A stretch of DNA of 64,000 bases, from positions 19,593,501 to 19,657,500 of the forward strand of contig CANUEZ040000182.1 of the NCBI GenBank assembly GCA_948099385.1, in the 5' to 3' direction. The notes beneath the pieces are model-generated. The model worked only from the letters and a program-made list of their open reading frames with translations, did not search any database and was not told the origin of the DNA. This DNA comes from Fasciola hepatica. Lineage: Eukaryota; Platyhelminthes; Trematoda; Plagiorchiida; Fasciolidae. Both the position numbers and the translations under genes were made by a program. Shown here piece after piece: positions 31,391-44,567 of this stretch. How positions within the stretch are numbered: position 1 is the first letter of the stretch; every line of letters starts with the position of its first letter.

Positions 31391-34300
31391 TTAAGTTATT
31401 CATTACAATGGTTGCCGGCAAATTTGAACTGGAGGCCGGGTGGCCAACCCGGCCAAGTCAGGGTGGAGCTGGTCGGAGACAGTAGACTTTTACTGAAATA
31501 TCACAAAAAGAGGGACCGTTTAACGAGAGAATCAAACAGATCTGACAAAAGTTTTGTTCACCTTGAGGAAAGAGAAGTTTCCAAGGGAGGCGTGAACCAA
31601 CTGTAGCGCTCCGCGGAGTACGTCAAGGCTTTTGATTGGAAGTCAGACGATGAAGGAGATGAATTTGCAGACAAAGAACAGGAAAAATCCCTCGAAGATT
31701 ACCTTTGTAACGTTTGGCGACCAAATATCGGATGAGTCAGGTAAATGCCTAGTGAATGACTCATTTAAAGAGACAGATTGCCTAGGTGATGGTGAAAGAA
31801 GTGGTCGAACGTAAACATGTAATCGTTGCGCACAGTGTTTGCTTTGAGAAAGGTGGAATGAGATGCACCAACAAGGAAATGGGAATTGGGCGAAAAATCA
31901 ACTTGTGATGCGCAGCCATGATAATCGCAGATGCGCGGTTTGCAAAGTTGAGTATTTAAATTTCGGGTAAGTAGTTACTTATAATTATATTTGTCTAAGG
32001 GCTGAACATGATGACCAGAGAGGTGCAAGAATCTAAATTGTCTGATAAGGTTTACCAAGATAGAATACCGGATATGAGAGGACATCAAACAACCGATAAA
32101 TACGTTAGCGAAGTTGGGCGGTGAAGTAATTTACAGGCGAAATACTATCTGTTGACGATCTTTGTAAAAGGTGGATCACGCAAATGCGAAAAATCGAAAC
32201 TCTACCAGCTTCACATTACCGTTAATGAAATGTACGGCCTTTTCTTTTAAGTTATGAATATTTTACATTACTGGGTAGTGCTGTAAAAAGAAATTAGGAG
32301 TTACCGCGAGCATCTCAACCATGTCCAAGAAATAAACCATTATCATTGCCATCATTAAAATGGAATTGGTAATTCGGAATTGCACCTGAGAGCAACAGAC
32401 TACAGGTATAGATGTGGTGTTTACCAGCGAGGTACTGACGGGGTAGGCTTCGTAGACGATGACCAACACGCTTGGCTGTAGGAAAAAGGAAAGGCCAAAG
32501 TACTGACGGAGAAAACGTTTGAGGGGAAACAAGTGAGAGAACGGCGAAGTCGATACTTCACAGCTGGACACTGGTAGGTCAACGGCACGGAAATACGAAC
32601 ATGACGATACTTCCAACCTGGGTATAAAGTTACAGCCACTTATAAGGGAAATAACGCACTCAAGTAAATAAAATCATGCCAAGGCTATGTGCACTCCTAA
32701 TATGGAAAATTTTGGTGTAGTGCTCATTCTATAGGGCAAAAGAAAGAAAGCTCTATGACGAAGGGCCTGGAAAGAGGAGCCGGGATGTAACATTGGACGT
32801 AGAAAGAATTGGCCCGGACGATGGAGATAGCAATAAGTTTCGCTGGATGGATACTGGCAGAATCCTTCATACGGCAAGCAAATATCATACCTGGGGATGG
32901 AGACTATCGCAGTGTCGATCAGGGAAATAGCTGAAGGAAAATTGGCCGAATTCATCAAATTTGTCGCTGTTTATTAAATAGATGAGTAAAGATGAAACAG
33001 CAAACTGGGGGCCTATCAAGTGTGTTTAATGCCCAGGGTAATCTATGGGCCAAAAACATTGTGGTAAATACGTGCTCCATAAAAAATGAAGACCGGACGC
33101 CGTAAGCGCAACTCAAAAATCTGCTTGCATGAATTATGCTTGACGGAGCACCTCAAGGTGACCACTTATCGTTTTCCAGCGATAACCTTCAACCCCACCG
33201 ACAAATCAAGAGGCAAGTTGCAGCTTAAGCTCGAAGGTTCTGTCATTCGAATATCCTACAGACTTGGTTGACATATACAGTCATCAGTCAAACAACGCCT
33301 TGCTAGCAGTCAGAAAACCGTATTTGCCAGCCACGTGGATGCTTTCAGAAACCTGCGAAACCGAATGTAAGTGATGCAGGGAAAGATTGGGATTGGTATA
33401 CATATTCACCCGCAGGATTGCTTCAGGGAATAATAAACACCTATATATTTATTACAGGCATATTTTGCCCCGAGTCGGGTGTGCTGAGCTGTCACAGCGA
33501 GCTGCTTGCCAGCGAAATAGTGATGGGGTTGCCAAAATATCCAGGCCGTGTGCTGACCGTAATTAAGAAGATGTGCTTTGCAAGTAGGTTGCCCTCGGGC
33601 ATACTGGCTGTTAAGCTTTGTTCCCCAGTCGATGCTGCTTGCAGGTCGAGCATGGGCTGAGTTAGGCCTTGGGCTTTTTAAAGGCAGTCGAAGAACGGTG
33701 ACGGTCGTGGCGCGTTTGGTCTGACCGACTGCTGAGGGGGAAGCCCAAACAGTAACTCTTTGTGCCCTAAAGTTAGACTGGCTTCCACAAGATGTGAGAG
33801 CATGATAAGACAAAAAAGAAAATCTTGCCACGCCAGACTCTCACGTGCCATAAAGATGCTTTAAGTTGTCCATGAGAAGGCCCCATCAAATCTTCAGCGG
33901 CCCAAAGGTACTCCAAAATATCTTCAATTGGTCGACTGATCTTGCAAGCTGCCCTGGTTCCAGGGCCTCCGTATGCGGTCCGGTGCAATGCAGTCTCATT
34001 TCCAGTATCCATACAATCGAGTGAGGTAAGACTCTGGCTGGTAAGTCACGTAGATTCAGATAATTAGCTTCAAGCCCAGTCACCTCTTTAAAACACAATG
34101 AGAGCATACTTACTTCTGTGTATAAACCAGTTGGTACCAACCGAGAGTGGAAAAATACATTCTTCCTGTTGTTGCTTGGTCTTTATGTCCTCTAAATGAA
34201 CGTGGTTTAGGTGCGTACAGTTTTTCGGGTGAACAAAGTTCTCACAAATTGCTTGCGTTCAAAATACGCTTATCGTGGCATCATTCATCTGCACATGAAG

Positions 34301-37300
34301 GAAGAAGTTGCGTCGGCATTTGCATGCACCGGTCATCGCACATTATTCCGAGCACCGTTTCCTTGGGCCGACGTTTCGCTGGCGTAGGGAATCTGTCTAA
34401 GGTTTCGTTTTGCATTCCGTCATACTGAGTCCCTCTGCGTGGGTGGCACACGATACTCCTGATCTCTGAGGCTAGGGTCGGCTGCGAGTATTCCGACCGG
34501 CTAGGCAAGCCTAGTAGAATGGCTGGGTAAGAGGGCCATTTGGAACTGTGCTTCTGGCTGAATCAGCAATAACTCCGATTCCCGGGAAAAGAACTCGTGA
34601 TTCCTCAAGTAAGTGGAGAATATTCCAGGCTTTCCTACTCCTCCTGAATCTTTAAAGTCAAGTGGTGAAGCTTCCTTCAAATGTGTCATTTTCGGCAACA
34701 AAATAAGCCAGGGACGATACGAGGGCAGGGAAAAATCTGCCCTTGTTATTAATGAAGCTTCTGAAGTATTTCTATCGAAGCGACGGTTGACGAGCGGTGA
34801 AAGTGAAGTAATGTAACAAGCCAATACCAGTAGGGGAAAAATCTTCTGGAACTTCAATACCGGAGCCATCACATCGAGGTACTAATTTGGCCCTCACGAC
34901 TAATGAGACGAATGGCCCACGGACACGGCTGATACCTGAACTCATCAATCAAACGGTGCTTTGTTATTGGTCAGAAAATCAAAGACCCTAGCATCAGAGA
35001 TGGTACAGCGAACCTGTAGAGAGAAAGAAGGTCAGGAAGAATTGGAGTCTCGCCTCATTTTATCGGTCGAGCCGGAACAGCTTGTTTATGAGAGGTTAGG
35101 CGAGGTTAAAACATGGGGTGGCAGCAAAGAATACATTTGCTAAGACTAATATGATGGCACTGAGAGGTCAAGACTGTTACTCTCCACCCTCCCTCCCTGT
35201 TCAGCGAAATACTTTTTGGAATTTCGAGAATACCGAGATATCAAGATGTATATAAAGTTTGAGAAGATTTACAGCTTCGCTGTCGTGCCCGAGTATCACT
35301 TCGTGACATGAGGAACAAGGACGAGACCACTCTCGAGGTCCAAAGACCACGTGAAATGTTCAAGGTGCAGTGGAAGTTTTAATAAATAACCTTTGCAGCC
35401 ACGCGAGCTTTACGAACTCATGAGGTTGCAGGCACTGAAGTCGTTACCGGCATCAAAACCTGGACAAGCTGGAACTTGCTGTTGCCTGAGAAACAGTGTT
35501 GTGGGCCGTGCACAGGCACCAACATTTCACGTACCGGGATAAGTGATTGACTTTAACTATACCGTTTTATGAACAAGCTGAATTGAGTTGAAGTGAGCCT
35601 GAATCGGGTAACCACCACGCTCACCCGTGCGACAATATGGGTCAGTAGGTTGATCCGAGCCCCATGTTCTGTAACCTAGATGTTGCATTACAAGTCAGAA
35701 CACGGAGCCCTGGTAGTGAAGGTGGTCGAACACGCACGTAATCTGTGCCAGACAGAATACTCAATCTTTGCGGGCAAATTAACCGACCTTGTGAGCGGAC
35801 ACGAACGATAAATTCTGGCATCGTGTGCAAGCCAAAGGTAACATAAACAGACAGATCACTTGGAGTGGCTGGGACAACGTTTTCATGCACTTAACGAGCG
35901 AAAAATACTGTCCTGACATGTAAATCGCAAGACAGCAAAATTCCTAGAAGCCAGCAGTAAAAACTGAACGGTAACTGGCTCAAGCCGCCCGTCATTGACT
36001 TGACTGCATCGGCGCCTGGGCACCGGAGCTCATTTGCGCCGGGACAACACTGGAAATTTCAGGCTAGTTTTCACGTGGCTCATATTGACTGCCATGCAAA
36101 TGTCTGCTAAGGAGCGATTGGGTCATCTAAATTCCTCCTCTTCATAGGGAAAAATCGGAGTGGCCTATTCAAAACCTTCAGTCAAAAGCAGGGCGTGTCC
36201 GCACTGGCTCAGCCGATGCTATACCTAACCCAAAATGAATTTTTCAAAGGCCACAAGTACAATTTGTCAAGAAGCTTGCTCACCAAAACGAAAAACGTAA
36301 ATCGTTTGGGTGAAGAGTTGTAAGCAATTGGATTCATCTTTCAGAGACTAAAAAATAAGCAAAAATCGTGGTGCTGTTTGAGATGTAGCTAGACCAATAT
36401 TGGACTCCGACACTTTCCAAATAAACTTAGTTCAAAAATGCAGTCACGTCATATTTATACTTCCTTCCTATCGTACCCTCTTGTATTCTTACAGCAACGC
36501 GGCAGGAAGTTTCAGCCGAACTTTTCCACCGATTACATTCCAGTCGACCGCAGCCCACGGTTTCCTTACTTTACTGTTGTTCTTATTATCAAAAAGTGTT
36601 TACACCCGGGTTTTGCTCTCAACCAGTAATATTTTAATGCGAGCCTGGGCGGTCACCCAGGAGGCCACTGTGTAGAGGTGGTGGACGTAGGAGCCCATGA
36701 GGCATCCATTTCCCCCGATAACGAACCTGATGCGCGAGCAATGTGACCCGACCTGAACCGATCTAAACCAATGACGATGGTGACGGTAGTGGCTCATTTT
36801 TGGTGACCTGAAGCGTGGTCGCGTGCGTGATCGAATGATTGGTAATAAAATTACCGAATAAACGGGGACGAGGTGGAAAGTTCCATGCACATCGGAAGAG
36901 CATAGGCGGAAGTCTAAAGTGCGAAGGCGATGTGAGCAGTGCTATTGCCCGGCAGACATGAGTGAGAGATGTAATTCAAAATGAGCGGGTTGATAGTAAT
37001 CAACCATCAGCAAGAAATAACCGATGAGCTGACCGGTGATCGCCGGATCATTTAGGTAAGGGTGGATCAGGAGGTTCTCATTATGGCATTTGAACCACGA
37101 AGTAGGCTACTTTTTGGTGGGTGGACAGTATTTCTCTGGCAATTGGTGCATAAGTATGGCAACAGTTAGGGCGAAGAGAAGATACGCGTCAACAGTAGAA
37201 CCAACAAATCGGAGCAGGCGGGTGGATCAACTTATTTTATTTTTTATTCGAATAACAAAGTCATAACAACTGAAGGAGACAAAAACCAGACGAGACTGGT

Positions 37301-38530
37301 TGATTGGGGTATGTAGATATGCGGAGGGTAGCGCTTTTCAAGATGGGGACAACGCGGCTGGGGTGATATTTTTGCCAGGCAATTGAAAGGGAGCGGGCAT
37401 TTAATCGCCAGTCGGGTTACTGGACGATAGAAATCAGAGGAGTTTTTGCCTATGATGTTGAAATCGGAAGGACAGCAAAAAGGACCAACGCCAATTACTG
37501 CTGTTTCTACTGGGGGTATGGCAATACCACGGTGTTCATAGGTTTGAAATCGATGTGCGTAGATTTTACTGGCTGGGAGAAAGACGTATGTGGTCGAATC
37601 ATTGATCAAACAAGGAGAGTAGCGCGGGTGAACAAGAATGCCACCCTGACACTTCATGAAAACTCGTTGGCAGCAGCGGATGTGTCCTATTTAGTGAACG
37701 TGCAATACATATCTGAGAGGATGTTTTGGGCCAGACCGTGGAGAGATGAGTTGATATGATAAGGCTAGCTGCGTGTAAATAGATAGAGCACTAGAGACCT
37801 AGATCGGGATACGTTTGATGGTGTAGAAGGTGTTTACACAGAAAGGGGCGGAGATAAATGCGTAACCGAGGTCTTGGGCAGGAAGGACACTTCGCTCAAC
37901 TCCCAACCTGTACAACACTTCGTGGAGCGAACGCATGAGCTGCAATCCGCCAGCCTTATTGAACTAGCACATTGCCGCGGGCGACGTGCACGGAGGATGT
38001 GCGCTGGTCAGGGCAGCAAACTCACCGTGGGGATTCGCAGGAGTAACTGGTGTCTATTTGGCGCAAGGAACTGCGTAACCGCTGGTATCATCTGTCCCGC
38101 CATCCTATGATAGGATAGCGAGGGACTCTAACCCTGGAGCCTCGGGACCAGCTGTCCCTTGACGGACCGTTATCTAATCGTTGGACAGAAAAGAGGGCCA
38201 GGTTAGGGCCCAATATGGCACCCGAAGTAGTGGGTCTGGATAGCAAACTGAAATGAAGCCTCAGTCTAGCAGTGTTGCGAGCTGATGTTTGGGGCAAGAC
38301 ATCATACCCAATGACTCTTGAAATTCAGTTGGTATTCTTACGCTCAGGAACTTATTGGACAGAACTTTAACAACGATCGTATGTTGGATTGGTAGATGCG
38401 AAATAAACCGCCCTGAAGCCGAAAATACGAAGACGAAGGCCTAGGGGTCCCTGAACGGGCAGATGGTTCGTGCAGTGAATATCTGGTCTACTAGTGACGG
38501 AATTTAACGGTCATTTAAGTGCAGTCGAAG
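31391..38530. other. Long stretch without a supported gene
   Basis: Mostly purine-rich plus strand. One plus-strand retroposon-like 3' end (AAGAAATAAACCATTATCAT, 32,325-32,344). ORFs at 33,831-33,406, 34,872-34,501, 37,657-37,244 (minus) and 31,412-31,606 (plus) have no recognised domain and no conserved neighbours. This is probably old transposon debris, but the sequence alone does not show it. Confidence 0.4.
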
Positions 38531-38539
38531 ACGGTGAAT

Positions 38540-39260
38540 AAAAGTGACAGCAGTTTATTCTGAAGGTTATGATACTAAATGCCCATCTGATGAACAACAC
38601 CATGTGTGCGGACAATGTAGCCCTCTGCAGTCCGAACGGTTACCATAAGAATATTGCTGTTGATGAGACAGAACTTTCGTTTGAGACTTGAAATCTTCCA
38701 ATCCGTATCGACCAGGGCTTGAGCGCTTTATTTGGAGAGGCGGCTGATCACACGCTCTCTAGTGAAGTGCCAGCTAAGCTGCCAACCATGGGTCCCCACG
38801 AATTCCTCAATTTCCGATCGGACTGTAACCTATCGTTCCCTCTAGATCACTACCTGCAACTCAACTCGAATCAATGGTCTTTCTTCAGCATCTCTGGGGG
38901 TGATTTCTGCATAAATTTTGGCATCTCCCCCCCTCCCTCGCTCGAGCGAGGTAGTCAGATAGCGCACTGTGGTTTTGTCTGTTGGCGTAGTATCCTATGA
39001 ATGGTCCAAAAAGCTCCCGCAAAAGATGGAAGTGGTTCATTCGGCCAATCCCATCACACCAGTCGCACGCTCTTCATATTTTATGCGTTCTGGTTGGGTT
39101 TGGATAAAAAGTGTTTTTTTCAACTATTTCAGTCAGCGCAAAATGACTGTTTGTTTCGTCTCTCCATCGTTCTCTCCTCACGACCACCACAGAAAGGCCA
39201 CTTATTACCGCACGAAATGCCATTTCAGCTACACGATAAATGCCCTTCGCAGAGCCCCTC
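38540..39260 (+). pseudogene. Ancient remnant of family A ORF2 (RT palm to C-terminus)
   Basis: Frame by frame, this strip lines up with the intact ORF2 at 1.6-4.3 kb. MCADNVALCS (38,603-38,632) stands for its YADD box, and FGEAADHTL (from 38,728) for FGRETGHTF. SDCNLSF then matches LDCNLSF exactly from the Asp on. DFCINFG...ERGSQIAHCGFV matches DFPIIFG...EYGSQIVHSGLV. Beyond 39,001 a weaker match continues to about 39,250 through the RGHS-like region. YADD has become CADN, and several stops interrupt it. The low identity makes it the oldest of the three family A copies. Confidence 0.7.
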
Positions 39261-41634
39261 CGGTAGATATCGTCTAAAAAGACTATCTTTGAGAAAAGTT
39301 TTGCCCCTCACTTTGGTTTTTTCAAGCAGTTCGTTGTTTAAAACAAGGAGTGAAATATACTCAGACCACTTTTTGCATTTTTCCTTGCTACGCTCTTAAC
39401 TTTTACATCCCTATTCCTCTAGGCTCGTCTTACACACAGTACGGCTGCTTGGTACACCGCATATTTTGTACCTGAATATCGAAACCGTCCACGTAATTCC
39501 CCTCACTCATTTTTAGCTCAGTGACTCCTTCAGCCTGACATAAATTCAATAAGAACCAGGAAAATGACACCTAAACCCCCAAACCCGTCTACATCGTTAG
39601 GACATCCAGAATTCAAGGCTTGACCTGACTGGACTTGTTGGTCATATTCTAGGATTTCTCACTCACTGCTGGAATGAGTCACAGGCTTAAGTACATGAAC
39701 ACCAGCTCTGTTACGCAGGAAGAAGCTGATTACTCTTGCGGAAAAGCCAGATGCTCACAATCAGGGGGGGGGGGGAAACAATGTGTATTGTCTGCCAGAG
39801 CTGGCATGGCCGGAAGCTAGATCCAACTTCCCGGAAGTTTTCTGGTTTATATGACGAGCACTTAGTTCCCGAAGGTGCCTGCTGGAACTGGCTCGCAGTC
39901 TGCAAACGTAAACTAGCAGCTTTCAAAATGTCAAGTTAACTGCAAGTTTTGAGTTACTCAGGTCCCTGAGGAACGGATACGGTCATTGAATGGACACTCA
40001 CGACCAAGTTGTTATCAAGGAATTTCGATTTTAAAGAGATGCAAAATGGTCTTGAGATGGAAGTGTCCGACGCTTGTCAGAATGAATGCAAGCGGCTATT
40101 GGGATGCAGTTGGGGATGCATTGGACACATTGGAACTCATTCTGGCAAGTTGCCGAAGGATACAGGAATGGCTTCAGTTAGGAACCATTATGAAGCTGTA
40201 AAAGGTTTTCCCGAGTCCGTCTGCAAAGCAGCCAGACCAAGCAATAGACAACTCTGGCACCACATATGAAAATTTCTAATCACAGCATGACTTAGAGGGC
40301 TATCTGTAGAGAAGGGAGCCCTCAGGCGAGGTAGATGGAACTGTAAAGTTTTTGGTCAATGGCCCCGTGGCCAGTGTTTACTGAGTTTGCAAACTGCAAG
40401 GAGTGGAATGTTTTCTCGGCTTCAGCGGAACTGGCTGAGGTCGCCACCCATGGTACGTTCATACTGGAGCCAGATCACTTGGCCATTTGGCTGGTGTCTA
40501 CCGGTAGGCACAAACCCGCTTCCAGGAAAAACCGCCAACTTCATATCATCAACGATGAAACCGGAGCTCCTTCTTCAGACCTGCATAGTGCTCCTGCGGC
40601 GAGAAGAGGCTCTAAAATATCAGAAGGCTCTCAATTATTAGTCACGAGGGACAAAAGAAGAAAAAAGCTGGAGCTAGTCACTTTTGCCATAGGTTGGAGC
40701 AAGCACTAAAAGCAGGGTTCCGATGCCGCCTTCAATTGCTTACACAGTCATAAGGAAGGCTGGGCATCCTGGCCTTGAAGTATAACCATAAATGCAAAAC
40801 TGGAAACCAGTGGCACGTACTGATGGCCGAGACTACCAATTGTGATTGCATAGCAGCCGTCGAAGTCTGGATAAAAGCTAGGAATGGAACTGGGTTCCCC
40901 TTCCCTTCTTTCCCCTTCTTTCACACAGTTGGTATAGCTGATGGGAGAAATGATGGCGGTACGATGATGATGATTTCAGCCAACCAAGAAGGTAGCCATG
41001 GAAAGTACCACAACACCAGATTAATGGGCTGTTTTCTGTGATTTCAAAACATAAGCAGCTAAAAAACGTGTTAATTGTACTCAACTGCACCCCCTCCCAC
41101 CATCCTAATGGAGGAAGTAGCCCTGATGAGCTATATTTTCCACTCTTCAGCCAAAGCTGGCGAACCCCGTCCTCGAGGATTCTGGTGCGCCCAAGGCAGA
41201 CTGGATATATTTAAGGGTATAGAAAGGCAGTTACTCTGACAAATCACCAGATATCCTGCTTGAGAAAGTACCCGTCCAGTATGTCATACCAGTACATAGA
41301 GGGAGGGGCAAACAATCGGATTTATGAAACTGGTAACCACCAGGCACAAAAGTGAAGTTGTGGGCCCAAGAGCGATCCAGCTTAACTACCCGGACACCGC
41401 GGATATAGGGGCTGGCATAAGTAAAAGATGCTTGAGGAACCTTGATATACAGAGCATAGTCGTTGCAGCCTAAGCGCCGGCATGGAGCCTCCTTTATGAA
41501 CCTATAGGGGAAGACTAGATGGCATGCAGGAACAATGTTTTCTTACAAATCACTTCGTGCCAGGCCGCAGAGTCCACGCGGCACAGAGTCGGACCAAATG
41601 AGCGACTTGGGCGCGAAGCTGGAAGTACAGGGGG
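39261..41634. other. No firmly supported gene
   Basis: A run of 11 G lies at about 39,765-39,775. At 40,009-40,269 the plus frame faintly recalls the linker between endonuclease and RT of CR1-type ORF2, but no catalytic motif is present. Near 40,960-41,010 a GATGATGATGATTTCAGCC stretch resembles the retroposon 3' ends (minus orientation). The last 100 bp flank the BEL2 insertion. Confidence 0.3.
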
Positions 41635-42011
41635 TGTTACGAACGTTTGAGCAATGCGTAGCCAGATTCGCAACGGATCCCGAAATCAAAAGACGATTAT
41701 CCGTGATATTCTACGATACTAGATTATTACAATAAACAATGACATAAACAATATACAAACCTCAATAATACGATCACAAGGACTCAACAACGAGAAACCG
41801 AATAGCAGCGTGTGAGCAGACAGCACGTGCGTCACGCATGTCCTGAACAAGGATGTGCCAAAGTAGCGCTCTGGGCGCGAACAAACAACAATTGGTCCAG
41901 AAAAACAACCAGTTCGTAAAGACAAGTCAATAATGTATGGAAATGAGTGATGTTGGGAAAAACACTGAATTGCGAGGGAAAGAGGGGGATTTTCCACGGC
42001 CGGCTGTTACA
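41635..42011 (-). repeat. 3' LTR of BEL2
   Basis: 377 bp, minus strand TGTAACAGCC...TTCGTAACA. Preceded on the minus strand by GGATTTTGGTGGGCGG, a likely polypurine tract. The 93-codon ORF inside is an LTR by-product and occurs in both LTRs. Confidence 0.95.
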
Positions 42012-42710
42012 CCGCCCACCAAAATCCTCCTGGATCCTTAGCAGAGTCAAAGGTTCGGTATAAAGGTACTGATTCTTCCTACCTGCCTAGGCCCTGCTGT
42101 CAGTGCACGCGTCTAATGCTCGTCGTCAACGTTCTACTACTGGTCGCACCTAATCCATTGGATACATAGAAGTGAGGCTAGTCTACATCTTCCACAAGAC
42201 CAAATGACCGATGGCGGGCGTGAATGGTCACATAGACGTTGTCCTCGTAAGGGGCCGTCCGGTCCTGGATGTACGTGCTTGAGTGTGTGTGTGTGTGCGT
42301 GTGTGTGTGTGCCGGGGTTACAATGAAATCAAAGGTATGACTACACATCAAAGGAGGACTTTCTGCAATGTTAACAAAGGACCGCGTGGCAAGAAAACGA
42401 GTAAAAGTAGCATGTGTGTGTGACCTGAGCTCCGCTACTTCCACGTATGCAAGGAGCATTTGGTAGCGTCAACAAAAAGCAAACGACGAACACTGTCACA
42501 TGTTTGATGGGTTTACGGGATGTAGAGTGCGTCGTGCATGCGTGTATGTATCGGGATGTACAATGGAATCGCACTCCTCACCACATATCGGAAAGAACCC
42601 TCTGTAATGTCAACGAAAGGACCGCGAACACCTTAACGTGTTTGACGAAGATTGTGTGGTATATATGGTGTTTCTTTATCCACCTCGATTACTGGTGTGA
42701 AAAAGGTTTA
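42012..42710 (-). repeat. BEL2 3' untranslated region with degenerate internal repeats and a GT microsatellite
   Basis: The ~700 bp between the pol stop and the 3' LTR contain a GT/GC-interrupted microsatellite (about 42,284-42,311) and at least two diverged copies of a block about 238 bp apart. TACAATGAAATC...CTGCAATGTTAACAAAGGACCGCG begins near 42,320, and TACAATGGAATC...CTGTAATGTCAACGAAAGGACCGCG near 42,558. A third partial copy lies near 42,460. Confidence 0.65.
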
Positions 42711-44567
42711 CTAGGCCTCAGGGTTATCAGCTCCTCCGTCTTCGCTCTCGAGTAGGTTAATACTGCGTATGTCACGAATAAGCACTCCGTTGGCTGTCTT
42801 CAACTTCACCGTTCTTATCATTCCGTCAGTGCTTTTGATGGTTTCCGTAACTACTCTCAAAGACCAAGCGCTGAAATGTGCGCGTTCGTCGGCAATCATA
42901 ACCACGTCCCCAACTTTGAATGGTCTTGTTTTGGCCAGCCACTTCTGCCGAGTGTGCAAAGCCGGTAGGTACTCCCGTAGCCATCGCCTCCAGAAGACCT
43001 TGGCCAGATAGTTCGCTTGCTTCCACCCGTGGAGGTAGCTCCCACGAAGGTTTACCGGCCCTTGGAAACCCTCGTTCGAACTTAGCGTCAATAAGTCGTT
43101 TGGGGTGAGCGCCAGGTAGGTGGGGTCGCCGTTCAATACTGGAACCAGGGGGCGGTTGTTCAGGATTCGCTCCACCTCAGACATGACGGTGTTCAGCGTC
43201 TCGTCGTCGGGCGGCTGCTGCTCCATGATTGACAGCAATATCCGTCTGGCGGACCGAATCATGCGTTCCCATACGCCGCCTCGGTGGCTGGCCTGTGGGG
43301 GGTTGAAATGCCATCGTATGCCGTAGGCCACGGTTTGATCCTGCAGTTCGTCCCTGTTTATGTTCTTGTGCCAACGCTGCAATTCCCGGTGAGCGCCCAC
43401 AAAGTTCGACCCATTATCTGAGTATATATCGGCCGGTACGCCTCTTCGGTTGATAAATATTTGCAAGGCCCGTAGGAAAGAATCGGTAGTCATCAAATGT
43501 GCGACTTCTAGGTGTACCGCACGTGACTTCATGCACGTCATGATACATCCAAATCGCTTTTCTAATCTTTTCTCGCACTTGATCCACAAGGGCCCGAAAT
43601 AGTCCAACCCGGTGTCACTGAACGGCCACCAGCCCGTAGTCACCCTGCATTCTGGTAGTGGGGCCATAAGTTGTTTGCCTGCTGTGGCATTGCGTCTCCT
43701 GCATTGCACACACCGTCGGATTACGCGTTTTACAGTCTCTCGTCCTCTCAACAACCAAAGACGCTTTCGGATGACGCTCGTCACGTGACTTTCCCCGGCA
43801 TGTCCCTCCATGGCGTGGACGTGTTGAATCATTAGCTCTACTACAGGTTGTCTCGCAGGCAGCAGTATAGTATACTTTGTGTCGAAGTTCAGGTGGGCTT
43901 TGGTCAGCCTACCATCTACCCGCAGCAGTCCGTCGATGAGTTTGGGGTTTAAACGCTTCAGCTCGCCTCTTGGAGATGGCATGTCTTTATCGGTCGGCCC
44001 CACTTCTTCCGCCCTCTCGAGTTCTCGGGCGAAAGCCTCGCTTTGTATCATTCTGAAAATATCGTACTCTGCCGCTTGTAGCTCATCGGGACCTATCGGG
44101 CCGACCCGTATCCGACCTGAGGGCCGTAGCCCTTTCATGACTAGTAAATTTCTCTTGAACCTGGTTAACCAAACTATCAAACGAAGCGTCTTCATCCAGG
44201 AAGAAAACCTGACCAGTCGCGATAGAATGGATATCGCTTCGACGACGTTGGCCACCATCACTACGTCTTTGATCTCCAGTTCCACTTCCGTAGGGGGTTT
44301 CAGTTCGAACACGGGCCAGTCCTGTTTGGGCAATTGCAGGAAGTTTGGCCCTCTCGTCCACGTGTCCAGTTGCCTGAAGTTGTTCGCACCTCGTGAGCAC
44401 AGGTCGGCCGGATTATCACCAGACCTGACATGACTCCACTGGTGCGTGGCTGATTCATCGTGGATAATCGTGAGCCGGTTAGCAACGAAAGTACTAAACC
44501 GGCTCCGGACGTTGTTGATATAGTGAAGTACTATCGTTGAATCCGTCCAGAAGCTCACCGACCAAAT
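42711..44567 (-). pseudogene. BEL2 RNase H end, integrase and DUF5641-like C-terminal part of pol
   Basis: The 615-codon frame continues directly, in frame, from the RT segment after a TAA at 44,570-44,568. Its first codon is GTG, so it is an internal piece and not a separate gene. It opens with the RNase H strip SFWTDSTIVLHYI. An H2C2 zinc-binding site follows (HAMEGHAGESH...RRCVQCRRR). The integrase DDE core shows TGLDYFGPLW, IYSDNGSNFVG and MSEVERILNNRPL. The DUF5641-like tail holds FWRRWLREYLPALHTRQKW and KVGDVVMIADE. The integrase would insert the cDNA copy. This piece is itself uninterrupted. Confidence 0.9.

Noticed and set aside
33406..33831. 141-codon minus ORF as a possible host gene
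   Set aside because: No domain, no splice context, low-complexity composition; compatible with a chance ORF.
40009..40269. Plus-strand EN-RT linker of a CR1-type ORF2
   Set aside because: Faint similarity only; neither flanking endonuclease nor RT motifs can be found in the next kilobase.
41719..41997. 92-codon ORF on the minus strand, repeated at 48,030-48,308
   Set aside because: Both lie inside the two BEL2 LTRs; duplication comes from the LTRs and does not show coding conservation.
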